Source of the DNA: Corallococcus coralloides DSM 2259
GTDB lineage: Bacteria > Myxococcota > Myxococcia > Myxococcales > Myxococcaceae
Assembly: GCF_000255295.1 (NCBI RefSeq)
Contig: NC_017030.1
Location: 2,418,001 to 2,482,000, forward strand
Direction: 5' to 3'
Length of the DNA: 64,000 nucleotides
The notes beneath the pieces are model-generated. The model saw only the letters and a program-made list of their open reading frames with translations, had not been told where the DNA came from and did no database searches. Below, piece after piece: positions 22,049 to 29,864 of this stretch (positions within the stretch are counted from its first letter, which is position 1; each line of letters starts with the position of its first letter). The translations under genes and the position numbers were made by a program.

Positions 22049-23191
22049 CTACTGGCCCAGGCGCGCGGTGCCGACGCTGGCGCCCAGCGTGGTGGAGCCG
22101 GCGCGCCAGGGACGGGCCTGCTCGCGGACCCAGCGGCCCAGCCGGGCGACGAGGTAGCAGCCCACCAGCAGCGCCACGGACACACCCAGCGCCGCCGCGA
22201 TGCCCAGCCGGGGACCGATGCGCTGCGCGAGGCCCGCGATGTCCGCCCAGCCGTACACCACCGGCAGGTGCAGCACGTAGATCCACAGCGACAGCCGTCC
22301 CAGCGGCGCCAGCAGGCCGCTCACCCGCTGCGGCAGCAGGTTCACGACGCCCAGCACCAGCAGGCCCTGCGCCACGCGGTACATCACCATCGTGGGACTG
22401 GTGGGCGTCCACTCCACGGGCACCCAACGGGTGAGCGCCAGCAGCGCTCCGCCCAGCGCGAGCAGGGAGAAGCCCTGCGGCAGGCCCGGCTTGAGCAGGT
22501 GCAGCCCGTGCGCGGCGAACGCGCCCGCGAAGAAGAAGCCCGCCCAGGGGAAGAACGGGAAGCGGCTGCCCTCGCCATTGCCAATGAACTGCTGCAGCGG
22601 CACCGGCAGGTGCGCGCCCGCGCTCCACATCCCGGCGCTCGCCAGGGGGATGCCCACCGCCAGCCCGCCCAACAGCAGCGCCCGGGCGCCCCGGTGCGGC
22701 GTCACCACCAGCGCCATCGCGCCCAGGAGCAGCGCCGCGCCAATGCACTGGAGCGCGTCGAACTGGAACACCTTGCGCAACATGGCGTCGGAGAAGCCCA
22801 GCTCGCGCACCGCGCCCCAGCCCGGCCAGTGCAGCAGGTAGCCCAGGAAGACCAGCAGCAGCGCGCGGCGGAACCGGCGGCCGAAGGAGTCCTTCGCGGC
22901 GCCCGGCTTCGTGCCCAGCGCCATCACCACCGCCCAGCCGCTCACCAGCAGGAACAGCGGCGCGGTGATGCCCCGGAGCTTCCAGTACTCCTGGACCCAC
23001 GGATGGTCCCGGAACGCGGGCGCCAGCAGCGCGTCCAGCGTGTGACCCATCACCATGGCGAGCACGGCCAGCCCGCGCGCGCCATCCAACGCGGGGTGCC
23101 GGGTCTGCCGGAAGCTGAGCGAGGGACCGAATCCTTTCAAAGCGAGCCGAGCATAAGCCCACCTGCGGGACTCGTCTCCAAAACGCACCAA
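22049..23191 (-). CDS. Membrane acyltransferase-like protein (HGSNAT/YeiB type)
   Basis: About 380 residues with roughly ten hydrophobic segments. The first segment, HPALDGARGLAVLAMVMGH, is the signature of the HGSNAT-catalytic/DUF1624-type membrane acyltransferases, including the conserved His. ITAPLFLLVSGWAVVMALG follows. Such proteins move acyl groups across the membrane onto sugars or other acceptors; the acceptor here is unknown. The start is uncertain: TTG at 23191 gives this length, and GTG immediately follows. Convergent with the DTW gene, 6 bp apart. Confidence 0.7.
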   Translation of the reverse strand: MVRFGDESRRWAYARLALKGFGPSLSFRQTRHPALDGARGLAVLAMVMGHTLDALLAPAFRDHPWVQEYWKLRGITAPLFLLVSGWAVVMALGTKPGAAKDSFGRRFRRALLLVFLGYLLHWPGWGAVRELGFSDAMLRKVFQFDALQCIGAALLLGAMALVVTPHRGARALLLGGLAVGIPLASAGMWSAGAHLPVPLQQFIGNGEGSRFPFFPWAGFFFAGAFAAHGLHLLKPGLPQGFSLLALGGALLALTRWVPVEWTPTSPTMVMYRVAQGLLVLGVVNLLPQRVSGLLAPLGRLSLWIYVLHLPVVYGWADIAGLAQRIGPRLGIAAALGVSVALLVGCYLVARLGRWVREQARPWRAGSTTLGASVGTARLGQ

Positions 23192-23280
23192 CCGTGGGGG
23201 TCGGCAAGCGTGGAAGCGACCCGGATTTTCACTCTCAGCCCAGGTCGCGTCCTCCTCGGAGGATGCTACAGGGTGGATGC

Positions 23281-24060
23281 ATGTCCGCCCGTTCCGCGCT
23301 CGCCGCCCTCGTGCTCCTCGCCGTCCCGGCCTCGGGCCGCGCCGCGTCTGGCGATGACTGGTTTGGCACCGACAAGCCCAAACATTTCGCGGCGTGCGCG
23401 GCGGCCACGGGCGTGGGCTACGGCGCGGGCGCCCTCCTCTTCGATTCGCCGGGCGCGCGGGCGCTCACCGGCGTGGGACTGGGATTGGGCGTGGGGTTGG
23501 GCAAGGAGGTGTACGACCGGGCTCGCGGCAGCGTCTTCTCCGTGAAGGACCTGGCGTGGGACACCGCCGGCACCGCGACGGGGCTACTGGCCTCGTTCCT
23601 CGTGGACCGGTTCATCACCGAGGTGCTCCTGCCCCCGCCCCGGACCGTCACCGTCGCCGGGCGTGGCGGCGGGCGCGTCCGGGCGCGCGCGGCGCTCCAC
23701 GAACTTCAAGAGCAGGTCGCGCTGCAGCCGGGGCTCCACCAGCAGCAGGCGGCCTTCGGGATCATCGGTGTCGGAGACGAGCACGGTGACCTGCCGGCGC
23801 GGGCACTGGTTCATGCAACCAGTGGGCGTGACGCGCACCTGACCGGCGAGGCCCCGCTCGGCCAGCTCCCCCTGGAGCCAGCGCGGCAGGTCCTGCCCTC
23901 CGCTCCGGGCGCTCTTCCCCAGGCATTTGCGGCAGACGAGCACGTCCACCTCCCGCGCCTTGCCGCCCGTGTCTCCGTCCTGCATCCGCCGTCCTCCGTG
24001 GCGCCCCGCTTCCAGGCGGATGCGCCGCTGCGTGTCGCCGAGACCTTGAAGAAGAGGTAG
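23281..24060 (+). CDS. YfiM/DUF2279-like small membrane protein, C-terminus uncertain
   Basis: From ATG 23281. The first 125 residues are convincing: a signal peptide (MSARSALAALVLLAVPASG), then WFGTDKPKHFAACAAATG, a Gly-rich GVGLGLGVGLGKEVYD and FSVKDLAWDTAGTATG. This matches the YfiM-type DUF2279 pattern. The frame then runs another 130 residues with no family likeness. That part is antisense to a well-supported ferredoxin-like gene (23584-23985, minus). Either the protein really has a long tail, or a frameshift or natural extension runs into the opposite gene. I trust only the N-terminal half. Confidence 0.6.
   Translation: MSARSALAALVLLAVPASGRAASGDDWFGTDKPKHFAACAAATGVGYGAGALLFDSPGARALTGVGLGLGVGLGKEVYDRARGSVFSVKDLAWDTAGTATGLLASFLVDRFITEVLLPPPRTVTVAGRGGGRVRARAALHELQEQVALQPGLHQQQAAFGIIGVGDEHGDLPARALVHATSGRDAHLTGEAPLGQLPLEPARQVLPSAPGALPQAFAADEHVHLPRLAARVSVLHPPSSVAPRFQADAPLRVAETLKKR
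23584..23985 (-). CDS. (2Fe-2S) thioredoxin-like ferredoxin domain protein
   Basis: 133 residues with ATG at 23985 and a strong GGAGG 7 nt upstream. Four cysteines are arranged as in thioredoxin-like [2Fe-2S] ferredoxins: VCRKCLGK near residue 18 and GCMNQCPRRQVTV near residue 55. The core ends about residue 100. The last 35 residues are Pro/Gly/Asp-rich and lie opposite the end of the YfiM-like gene. Probably a small electron carrier; no partner is apparent. The ribosome binding site argues that this strand is really translated. Confidence 0.75.
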   Translation of the reverse strand: MQDGDTGGKAREVDVLVCRKCLGKSARSGGQDLPRWLQGELAERGLAGQVRVTPTGCMNQCPRRQVTVLVSDTDDPEGRLLLVEPRLQRDLLLKFVERRARPDAPAATPGDGDGPGRGQEHLGDEPVHEERGQ

Positions 24061-24241
24061 CGGCGCGGGGATTGTTCCGCAGGAGCTCCGGGCCGCGTCC
24101 GCCGGGCCGGCGTCCAGGCGGGCGCTGCCGGACTGATGGAATGGGAAAGCCCGCGCCGAGGGTGCGACGTTCCGTCTCGCAGCCAGCCGCCCGGGTCACT
24201 GGTACGGTGCGCTCCGCGCCGCACACGGGAGGCTCTCCAAC

Positions 24242-25369
24242 ATGACGCGAAATCGACTGCTGCTCGGGTTCACGCTGTCCGCGTTGGGCCTTGGCGCGCT
24301 CTCCGGTTGTGAGCGCTCGCCTGAAAAGGCTCCGGAGGCGAAGCCGCCCGCGCCCGCTCCGGTGGCGGAGCAGGCCCCGGCCCCGAAGCCTTCGGAGCCG
24401 GATGCCGCGGCGGTGGCGAAGCTGGCGTCGCACTTCTTCCAGGCGCCTCGCAACCGGGCCCCGCTGCCCGAGGACACCGCGGAGCAGGTGGCCCTGGGGC
24501 GCATGCTCTTCCACGAGCCCCGCCTGTCGAAGAACCACGACGTGTCCTGCAACAGCTGCCACGGCCTGGACACCTACGGCGTGGACAACAAGGCGCTGTC
24601 GGAAGGGCACAAGAAGCAGAAGGGCAGCCGCAACTCGCCCACCGTCTACAACGCGGCCCACCACATCGCGCAGTTCTGGGACGGCCGCGCCGCCACGCTG
24701 GAGGCCCAGGCGGAAGGGCCGATGATGAACCCGGTGGAGATGGCCATGCCGGACGCGAAGCGCGTCGAGGCCACGCTGGCCTCCATCCCCGAGTACTCCA
24801 CGCGCTTCCGCGCCGCCTTCCCCAAGGGGGGCAAGCCCGTCACGTTGGCGAACGCCGCCCGGGCGCTGGCCGCCTTCGAGCGCACGCTCACCACGTCGTC
24901 GCGCTTCGACCGCTTCCTCGCGGGGGAGCACGCGGCCCTGAGCGCGCAGGAGCAGCGCGGCCTGGAGGCCTTCGTCACCACCGGCTGCACCACGTGCCAC
25001 AATGGCCCGGCGGTGGGCGGCGCGTCGTTCCAGAAGCTGGGGCTGGTGGAGGCGTACCCGGCCCTCACCGACGCGGGCCGCTTCGACGCGACGAAGAACG
25101 AGGACGACCGGGGCTACTTCCGCGTGCCCACCCTGCGCGACGTGGAGATGACCGGGCCCTACCTGCACGACGGCAGCGTGAAGGACCTGCCCACCATGGT
25201 GCGCCTGATGGGCCGCTACCAGCTGGGCCGCACACTGAAGGACGGCGAGGTGGACGACCTGGTGGCCTTCCTCAAGAGCCTCACCGGGGAGCTGCCCCCC
25301 GCCGAGCGCATCTCCGCGCCGCCCCTGCCCCCCAGCACGAAGCGCACGCCCAAGCCGGACCCGTCGTAG
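24242..25369 (+). CDS. Di-haem cytochrome c peroxidase family lipoprotein
   Basis: 375 residues. The N-terminal lipoprotein signal has lipobox LSGC (about Cys22), then a Pro/Ala/Lys-rich linker to residue 60. Two haem c attachment motifs are visible: CNSCH (about residue 102) and CTTCH (about residue 252). Family sequences include LGRMLFHEPRLSKNHDVSC, then FRVPTLRDVEMTGPYLHDGS with the conserved His. These periplasmic enzymes reduce H2O2 with electrons from small cytochromes; MauG-like roles are also possible. ATG start. No operon partner is evident. Confidence 0.92.
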   Translation: MTRNRLLLGFTLSALGLGALSGCERSPEKAPEAKPPAPAPVAEQAPAPKPSEPDAAAVAKLASHFFQAPRNRAPLPEDTAEQVALGRMLFHEPRLSKNHDVSCNSCHGLDTYGVDNKALSEGHKKQKGSRNSPTVYNAAHHIAQFWDGRAATLEAQAEGPMMNPVEMAMPDAKRVEATLASIPEYSTRFRAAFPKGGKPVTLANAARALAAFERTLTTSSRFDRFLAGEHAALSAQEQRGLEAFVTTGCTTCHNGPAVGGASFQKLGLVEAYPALTDAGRFDATKNEDDRGYFRVPTLRDVEMTGPYLHDGSVKDLPTMVRLMGRYQLGRTLKDGEVDDLVAFLKSLTGELPPAERISAPPLPPSTKRTPKPDPS

Positions 25370-25419
25370 CCAGCAGGAAACGTCGCGCCCCGCCCGGCGG
25401 GTGCTAAACCCTCGCGCCC

Positions 25420-25815
25420 ATGACCTTCTTCTTCCATCTCCACTCGGGTCTTCGCTACCTGGTGCTGTTGTCCGGTGTCATCGCGCTCGCGTTCTTCGCG
25501 TTCGCGGTCGCCACGAAGCGCCCGTTCGACAAGGTGGGGCGCATCCTCGGAGCGTCCTACTCCGGCTTCCTGCAGCTGCAGTTCCTCGTGGGCATTGGCG
25601 TGCTGGTGACGCGCGGGTACTACCCGGCGCTCATCGGGCACATGGTGATGATGTTCCTCGCGGTGGGCGCCATCCAGGGCCCCCTGTCCGCGAACCGCCG
25701 GCGCACGCCGCCCGGCTATGTGCTGCCGCTGGTGGGCACCCTGGTGTCGCTGGCGCTGGTGGTGGGCGGCATCCTGGCCATCCGCCCGGGCCTGTTCGTC
25801 TCCACCGCGTTCTGA
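25420..25815 (+). CDS. Small four-helix membrane protein of unknown function
   Basis: 131 residues with four hydrophobic segments (about 8-30, 45-65, 68-85, 100-125). Notable are HLHSGLRYLVLLSG at the start and GHMVMMFLAVG in the third segment. The two His residues inside or near helices could bind haem or a quinone, but this is speculation. The gene starts 50 bp after the cytochrome peroxidase and may be co-transcribed. I do not recognise the family with confidence. Confidence 0.75.
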   Translation: MTFFFHLHSGLRYLVLLSGVIALAFFAFAVATKRPFDKVGRILGASYSGFLQLQFLVGIGVLVTRGYYPALIGHMVMMFLAVGAIQGPLSANRRRTPPGYVLPLVGTLVSLALVVGGILAIRPGLFVSTAF

Positions 25816-25870
25816 AGCGCGTGAGGGCAGCGAAGCGGCTGGGGGCTCCAGCCGCCTCGCGAGGCCTTCG

Positions 25871-27292
25871 CTAGCGACGGGCGCGCCGGCGCAGGGCCAG
25901 GGGCACGAGCAGCCCGAGGAGCGCGGGCAGCAGGCCGGGGCTCGCGCTGCAACCGCCGTCCTCGTCCTCGTCCTCATCCCCGGACGGGTTCTGCTCGGGG
26001 CCCGCGTCCGGAACGACGCCTGCGTCCATGGTGCCGGTGCCCGCGTCCGTGGTGCCGCCGGTGCCCGCGTCCGTGCCGCCGCCCGTGTTCGCGGGGCAGT
26101 CACCCAGCGAGTGCTCCAGCGCTCCCTGCGTGGCCGAGGCGGGCCGGGCGCGCGCGCAGAAGTCCTCCGGCGCCAGCGTGTTCCGCGCGGCCGCGCCGAT
26201 GAGCGACGACACGTCGCCCTTGAGCGTCAGGTCGCCCTTGAGCGGCGCCACGTACCAGGACGCGAAGGTGGTGGTGGTCACGTTCGAGCGGTTCGAGCTC
26301 TGGGTGCCGGTGGCGCTGTCGCGGTTGCGGATGACGCCCGTCAGGACGTTGCCAAAGGCCTCACCGGTGGACGCGGCGTAGCGGTAGTCCACGCCCGTCG
26401 TGCCGACGAACGTGTTGAACAGCACGCGCGTGTTCGCGGCCTTGTTCAGGTACACCGCGACGTCCGAGCAGTTGGCCACGATGTTGTTGCGGATGATTCC
26501 GTCCGTGTGCTCCGGCGAGCACGGCACGGCCGGGTCGAAGGCCGGCGCGCAGTACTGATTGCCGGTGCCGCCACCGCCGAAGGACAGGCCGATGCGCGTG
26601 TCCCCCGCGGGAAAGTCCTTCACGCACAGGACGCGGTTGCGCTCGAAGAGGCCGCGCTTGCCGCCGCTCTTCATGAAGGCGCCGTAGGAGATGCCGCCCT
26701 TCCTGGAGAAGTCGTGCAGCTCGTTGTCGCGGACCACCCAGTCATCGCCGGTGTCGATGTTCAGCTTGTTGACGGGCGTGGACGTCACGCGCGCGTGCGT
26801 GTCGTAGATTTCGTTGTTCTCGATGAGACCCCGGTGCGGCATCTCCCACACGCCGCTGCCGTTCTGCGTCGCGTTCGCCTTGAGCTGCGAGTTGAAGTCG
26901 CGCACGCGGCTGTTGCGCAGGACGAAGTTCTCCGCGTGGCCGGTGACGTGGAAGGCGTGCTCACAGTTCTGGTCGTTCGCGCAGATGCCCTCCACCGTGA
27001 GCCCGTCGAAGGTCCAGTACCGGCCGGACACCTTGAAGCCCTCCTGCGCGTTGAAGCGGATGAGGGCCGCGTGGCGGTTCTTCGCGCGCACGATGATGGG
27101 CGCGGCCTGGGTGCCCTCCGCGGCGCAGGTGAGGTTCGCGTTGAAGGTGTACGTGCCGTCTTCCAGGACGAGCTCGTCGCCGGCCTTGGCGGACGAAAGC
27201 GCGGTCTGGAGCTCGGCCACGGTGGAGATGCTCTTCACGGCCGCGCTGCCCGTCAGGGGCAACAGGAGCAGGGTGAGGGAAAGGGTTCTCAA
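25871..27292 (-). CDS. Secreted parallel beta-helix (PL6/chondroitinase-B-like) protein with MYXO-CTERM tail
   Basis: About 473 residues from a TTG at 27292 with GGGAG 6 nt upstream (the frame is open to 27343). The signal peptide runs RTLSLTLLLLPLTGSAA. The core has the polysaccharide-lyase-6 start VAELQTALSSAKAGDELVL and repeated beta-helix rungs (VLRNSRVRDF, LIENNEIYDTHAR, VVRDNELHDFSRKGG, IIRNNIVANCSD). Then comes a low-complexity linker with TDAGTG repeats. The C-terminus is a MYXO-CTERM sorting tag: GGCSASPG, a hydrophobic helix, then RRRARR. Such proteins are anchored at the myxobacterial cell surface. Likely binds or cleaves acidic polysaccharide; the catalytic residues are not confirmed. 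Confidence 0.87.
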   Translation of the reverse strand: MRTLSLTLLLLPLTGSAAVKSISTVAELQTALSSAKAGDELVLEDGTYTFNANLTCAAEGTQAAPIIVRAKNRHAALIRFNAQEGFKVSGRYWTFDGLTVEGICANDQNCEHAFHVTGHAENFVLRNSRVRDFNSQLKANATQNGSGVWEMPHRGLIENNEIYDTHARVTSTPVNKLNIDTGDDWVVRDNELHDFSRKGGISYGAFMKSGGKRGLFERNRVLCVKDFPAGDTRIGLSFGGGGTGNQYCAPAFDPAVPCSPEHTDGIIRNNIVANCSDVAVYLNKAANTRVLFNTFVGTTGVDYRYAASTGEAFGNVLTGVIRNRDSATGTQSSNRSNVTTTTFASWYVAPLKGDLTLKGDVSSLIGAAARNTLAPEDFCARARPASATQGALEHSLGDCPANTGGGTDAGTGGTTDAGTGTMDAGVVPDAGPEQNPSGDEDEDEDGGCSASPGLLPALLGLLVPLALRRRARR

Positions 27293-27417
27293 GGGGGGAC
27301 TCCCGGTACGAAAGGGGGCACCCACGTTAGCGGATCCCTGCACAGGGCAGGCAGCCGGGCGTGCGCAGGCATTCCGGGCGCTAGGGAACCCGACTCTGCG
27401 TGAACACTTGTCCTCCC

Positions 27418-27960
27418 ATGGCTCGCCAATCCAGAGGCTCGCGACGGGGACGGTCCATCCTCACGGTGTCAGCGTTGGCCGGAGTGCTGCTCATGGCCCC
27501 GGGCGCGTTCGCGCTGCCCTCCCCGGGGCAGTCGCTGCCGGCGTTCTCCGCGCGCGACCTGACGAACGGGAAGCATGCGAGCGATGAGCTGAAGGGGCGT
27601 CCCACGCTGATGGTCGTCATCACCGACAAGGACGCGGGCGCCCAGATGCGCGGATGGTTCGACGCGGCGGACCAGCACCTCCCGGACTCGGTGCATCGCC
27701 AGTCGCTCATCGCCCTCAAGCTGCCGTTCTTCGTCAGCGAGGGCGCCGCGCGGGGCAAGGCGAAGGGCCAGGTGCCCCGGGAGTACTGGGAGGACACCTG
27801 GCTGGACAAGAACGGTGGCATGTCCAAGGCGCTGGGGCTCTCCCCCAGCGAAACCCCCTATGTCCTGGCGCTGGACGCGGAAGGACGGGTGGTGGCCAGC
27901 GTCCACGCCACCGTGGACTCGCAGGAGGCGCGGGCCATCTGGTCCGCGCTCCGACGGTGA
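27418..27960 (+). CDS. Secreted thioredoxin-fold-like protein lacking a CXXC motif
   Basis: 180 residues from ATG 27418 (GTG 27400 is an alternative). A Sec signal (SILTVSALAGVLLMAPGAFA) is followed by SPGQSLPAFSARDLTNGKHASDEL, the entry strand of AhpC/TSA-type thioredoxin folds. KGRPTLMVVITDKDAGAQMRG follows, where the catalytic Cys would be expected, but no Cys is present. The end (YVLALDAEGRVVASVHATV) also fits a thioredoxin-like domain. Probably periplasmic and non-redox, or using a different chemistry. Confidence 0.7.
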   Translation: MARQSRGSRRGRSILTVSALAGVLLMAPGAFALPSPGQSLPAFSARDLTNGKHASDELKGRPTLMVVITDKDAGAQMRGWFDAADQHLPDSVHRQSLIALKLPFFVSEGAARGKAKGQVPREYWEDTWLDKNGGMSKALGLSPSETPYVLALDAEGRVVASVHATVDSQEARAIWSALRR

Positions 27961-27970
27961 CGCCGCGAGG

Positions 27971-28660
27971 CTAGTAGCGCCCGCCGCTGTCGAGGATGGC
28001 CTGCAGCTGCTGCTTGTCGTTGGAGAAGGGGAACGCCTGGTAGAGCTGGTAGCCGTTCTGCGGATCCAGCAGCGTGGGCCGCATCAGGCGCACCACCTCC
28101 AGCTTGTCATTGGAGAAGGAGAACTGCCCCAGCACCGACAGGATGTGCGTCACGAGGAAGTTCTCGTTCGGGGCCACCTGCGACAGGATGCGCAGCTTCT
28201 CGCGCGGGAAGGACTCGCGCACCATCGCCGCGGTGATGCTGCGGAACTGCTGATCCGAGATGGGACGCACCACCGGCGGCGGGGGCGGCATCGGCGCCGG
28301 CTGGTTGACCACCACCGGCGGGGCCTTGTCCACGTACTCGCTCAGCTTGTCCAGTTCCTCCATGGCGTTGCGGATGCTCTCGCGGCCCTTGGCGTCCTTC
28401 GTGCGGGACATCGCGTCGCGCAGCGCGTTCTCCAGCCGGCTGATGCGGCGCTCCACCTGATCACGGTCGATGATGGCCTGGTTGCGCGAGGGCACCGGCT
28501 GCGGCATCGGCACCGGATGCGGCGTGGAGTGGCCCGGGGGCGGGGGGCGGCGGAACTCGGCGCCGCCAGCGATGTTGACTGAGTCCGCCGCTTTGGGCGC
28601 CGTCTGGGCCAGGGCAGCGGCGGAGGACAGCAGGACGACGGCGAGGGTCAGGGCCTTCAT
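27971..28660 (-). CDS. Exported DUF4476-like protein
   Basis: 229 residues from the second Met (28660), which has AAGG 9 nt upstream; an ATG at 28669 is in frame. Signal peptide TLAVVLLSSAAALA. A proline-rich segment, a helical coiled-coil region (about 55-110), a second Pro-rich linker, and a C-terminal DUF4476-like domain follow. The C-terminal domain shows repeats such as QFSFSNDKLEVVRLM and AFPFSNDKQQLQAIL. Found often in Bacteroidetes and myxobacteria; function unknown. It ends 10 bp from the convergent thioredoxin-like gene. Confidence 0.8.
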   Translation of the reverse strand: MKALTLAVVLLSSAAALAQTAPKAADSVNIAGGAEFRRPPPPGHSTPHPVPMPQPVPSRNQAIIDRDQVERRISRLENALRDAMSRTKDAKGRESIRNAMEELDKLSEYVDKAPPVVVNQPAPMPPPPPVVRPISDQQFRSITAAMVRESFPREKLRILSQVAPNENFLVTHILSVLGQFSFSNDKLEVVRLMRPTLLDPQNGYQLYQAFPFSNDKQQLQAILDSGGRY

Positions 28661-28771
28661 GGTGTGCATCCTTGGGGGTGTTCTTGCTTCGTCCCATCTG
28701 ACGGGACAGAGGCCTGCTCATTCAAGCCCCCCTCCCGTCTTCCCCAGGAAGGCCCTGCCATCAGGGCGTCT

Positions 28772-29371
28772 TCAGCCGCGCTTGGAGACGACCTGGCCGT
28801 CGGCGCCAATCTCGTAGACGAGCGGCACGCCGGTGGCGAGCTCCAGGCCCACCACCGTCTCACCGGACAGCTTGTCCAGGCGCATCACCAGGGAGCGGTT
28901 GGAGTTGCCGTGCGCCACGACGAGCACGTTCTTGCCCTGGCGCAGGTCGCCCGCGATGGCCCGGTCGAAGAAGGGCAGCACGCGCTTGGCGGTCATCTCC
29001 AGGGACTCGCCGTTGGGGGGCGGCACGTCATAGGAGCGGCGCCAGATGTGGACCTGCTTCTCGCCGAACTCCTTGGCGGCGTCCGCCTTGTTGAGGCCCT
29101 GCAGGTCGCCGTAGTGGCGCTCGTTGAGGGCCGCGTCGCGGATGACGGGCGGGGTCTGCTTCAGCGTCTCCAGCAGGATGGCCAGCGTCTGCTGCGCGCG
29201 GCTGAGGGCGGAGGTGTAGGCGACGTCGAACTTCACGTCCTGGAGGGCTTCGGCGGCCTTGCGGGCCTCGTTGCGGCCCTGCTCGGTGAGGGGCACGTCC
29301 ACGAAGCCGGTGAAGCGGTTCTCCTGGTTCCAGAGGGACTGACCATGACGGACGAGGGCGAGGATGGGCAT
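28772..29371 (-). CDS. gpmA: 2,3-bisphosphoglycerate-dependent phosphoglycerate mutase
   Basis: 199 residues, the short bacterial form. The phosphohistidine motif LVRHGQSLWNQENRFTG is at the N-terminus. The second catalytic His lies in VVAHGNSNRSLV, and YGDLQGLNK is the substrate-binding stretch. It interconverts 3- and 2-phosphoglycerate in glycolysis and gluconeogenesis. It marks the housekeeping boundary just before the biosynthetic cluster that begins at 29467. Confidence 0.93.
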   Translation of the reverse strand: MPILALVRHGQSLWNQENRFTGFVDVPLTEQGRNEARKAAEALQDVKFDVAYTSALSRAQQTLAILLETLKQTPPVIRDAALNERHYGDLQGLNKADAAKEFGEKQVHIWRRSYDVPPPNGESLEMTAKRVLPFFDRAIAGDLRQGKNVLVVAHGNSNRSLVMRLDKLSGETVVGLELATGVPLVYEIGADGQVVSKRG

Positions 29372-29466
29372 GGCCCCCCTGCTAGCCCAACCGGGGGCGG
29401 GGGGAAAAGAGGCAAGCCCCGTCCACCCGCCCGGCCCGTCGTCTTGCTGCCACGCTTCGGGGCGCG

Positions 29467-29727
29467 TCAGCCGGCGGCCTGGGTCTCCTGCTGGAGGCGC
29501 TCGCAGACGGCCGCCACCGCGCTCAGCGTGTTGAACAGGTCCACCATGCCCACCTGGAGGCCCAGGTCGTCCTCGATGCGGTTGGCCAGCATGGTGGCCA
29601 GGAGCGAGTTGCCCCCCACCTCCAGGAAGTGGTCCTCCGGCCGCACGGCGTCCACCCCCAGAAGCTCCTGCCAGTAACCCGCCAGCCGCGCCTCCATGGG
29701 CGAGGGGACCGCGCTCTGTGTGCTCAT
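29467..29727 (-). CDS. Free-standing acyl/peptidyl carrier protein (copy 1)
   Basis: 86 residues from ATG 29727 (GGGAG 8 nt upstream; frame open to 29760). The phosphopantetheine site is GGNSLLATML with the modified Ser. It is strongly similar to the second free carrier at 46421-46684 (both read ELLGV-VRPEDHFLE-GGNSL). The two thus flank the PKS and NRPS genes and share an origin. Divergent from the PKS start across 137 bp. Its cargo is unknown; it may load a precursor in trans. Confidence 0.85.
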   Translation of the reverse strand: MSTQSAVPSPMEARLAGYWQELLGVDAVRPEDHFLEVGGNSLLATMLANRIEDDLGLQVGMVDLFNTLSAVAAVCERLQQETQAAG

Positions 29728-29864
29728 GGTGGCTGCTCCCAGGGGCTGGATTTGCTGCAAATTGAGGAAAATAGAACTACCGCGTCAAGGCTGACCGCGC
29801 CAGGGCGAGCAGGCGGGCTTGGTCCTTCCCCGGGGTCCGGACTTCCCTGGCAGGCTCGGGAGCC
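29728..29864. promoter_or_regulatory. Divergent promoter region between carrier protein and PKS
   Basis: A 137-bp gap between two divergent start codons. It contains a short AT-rich patch (about 29750-29780) unlike its GC-rich surroundings, where promoter elements would be expected. I could not fix clear -35 and -10 boxes. Confidence 0.4.
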
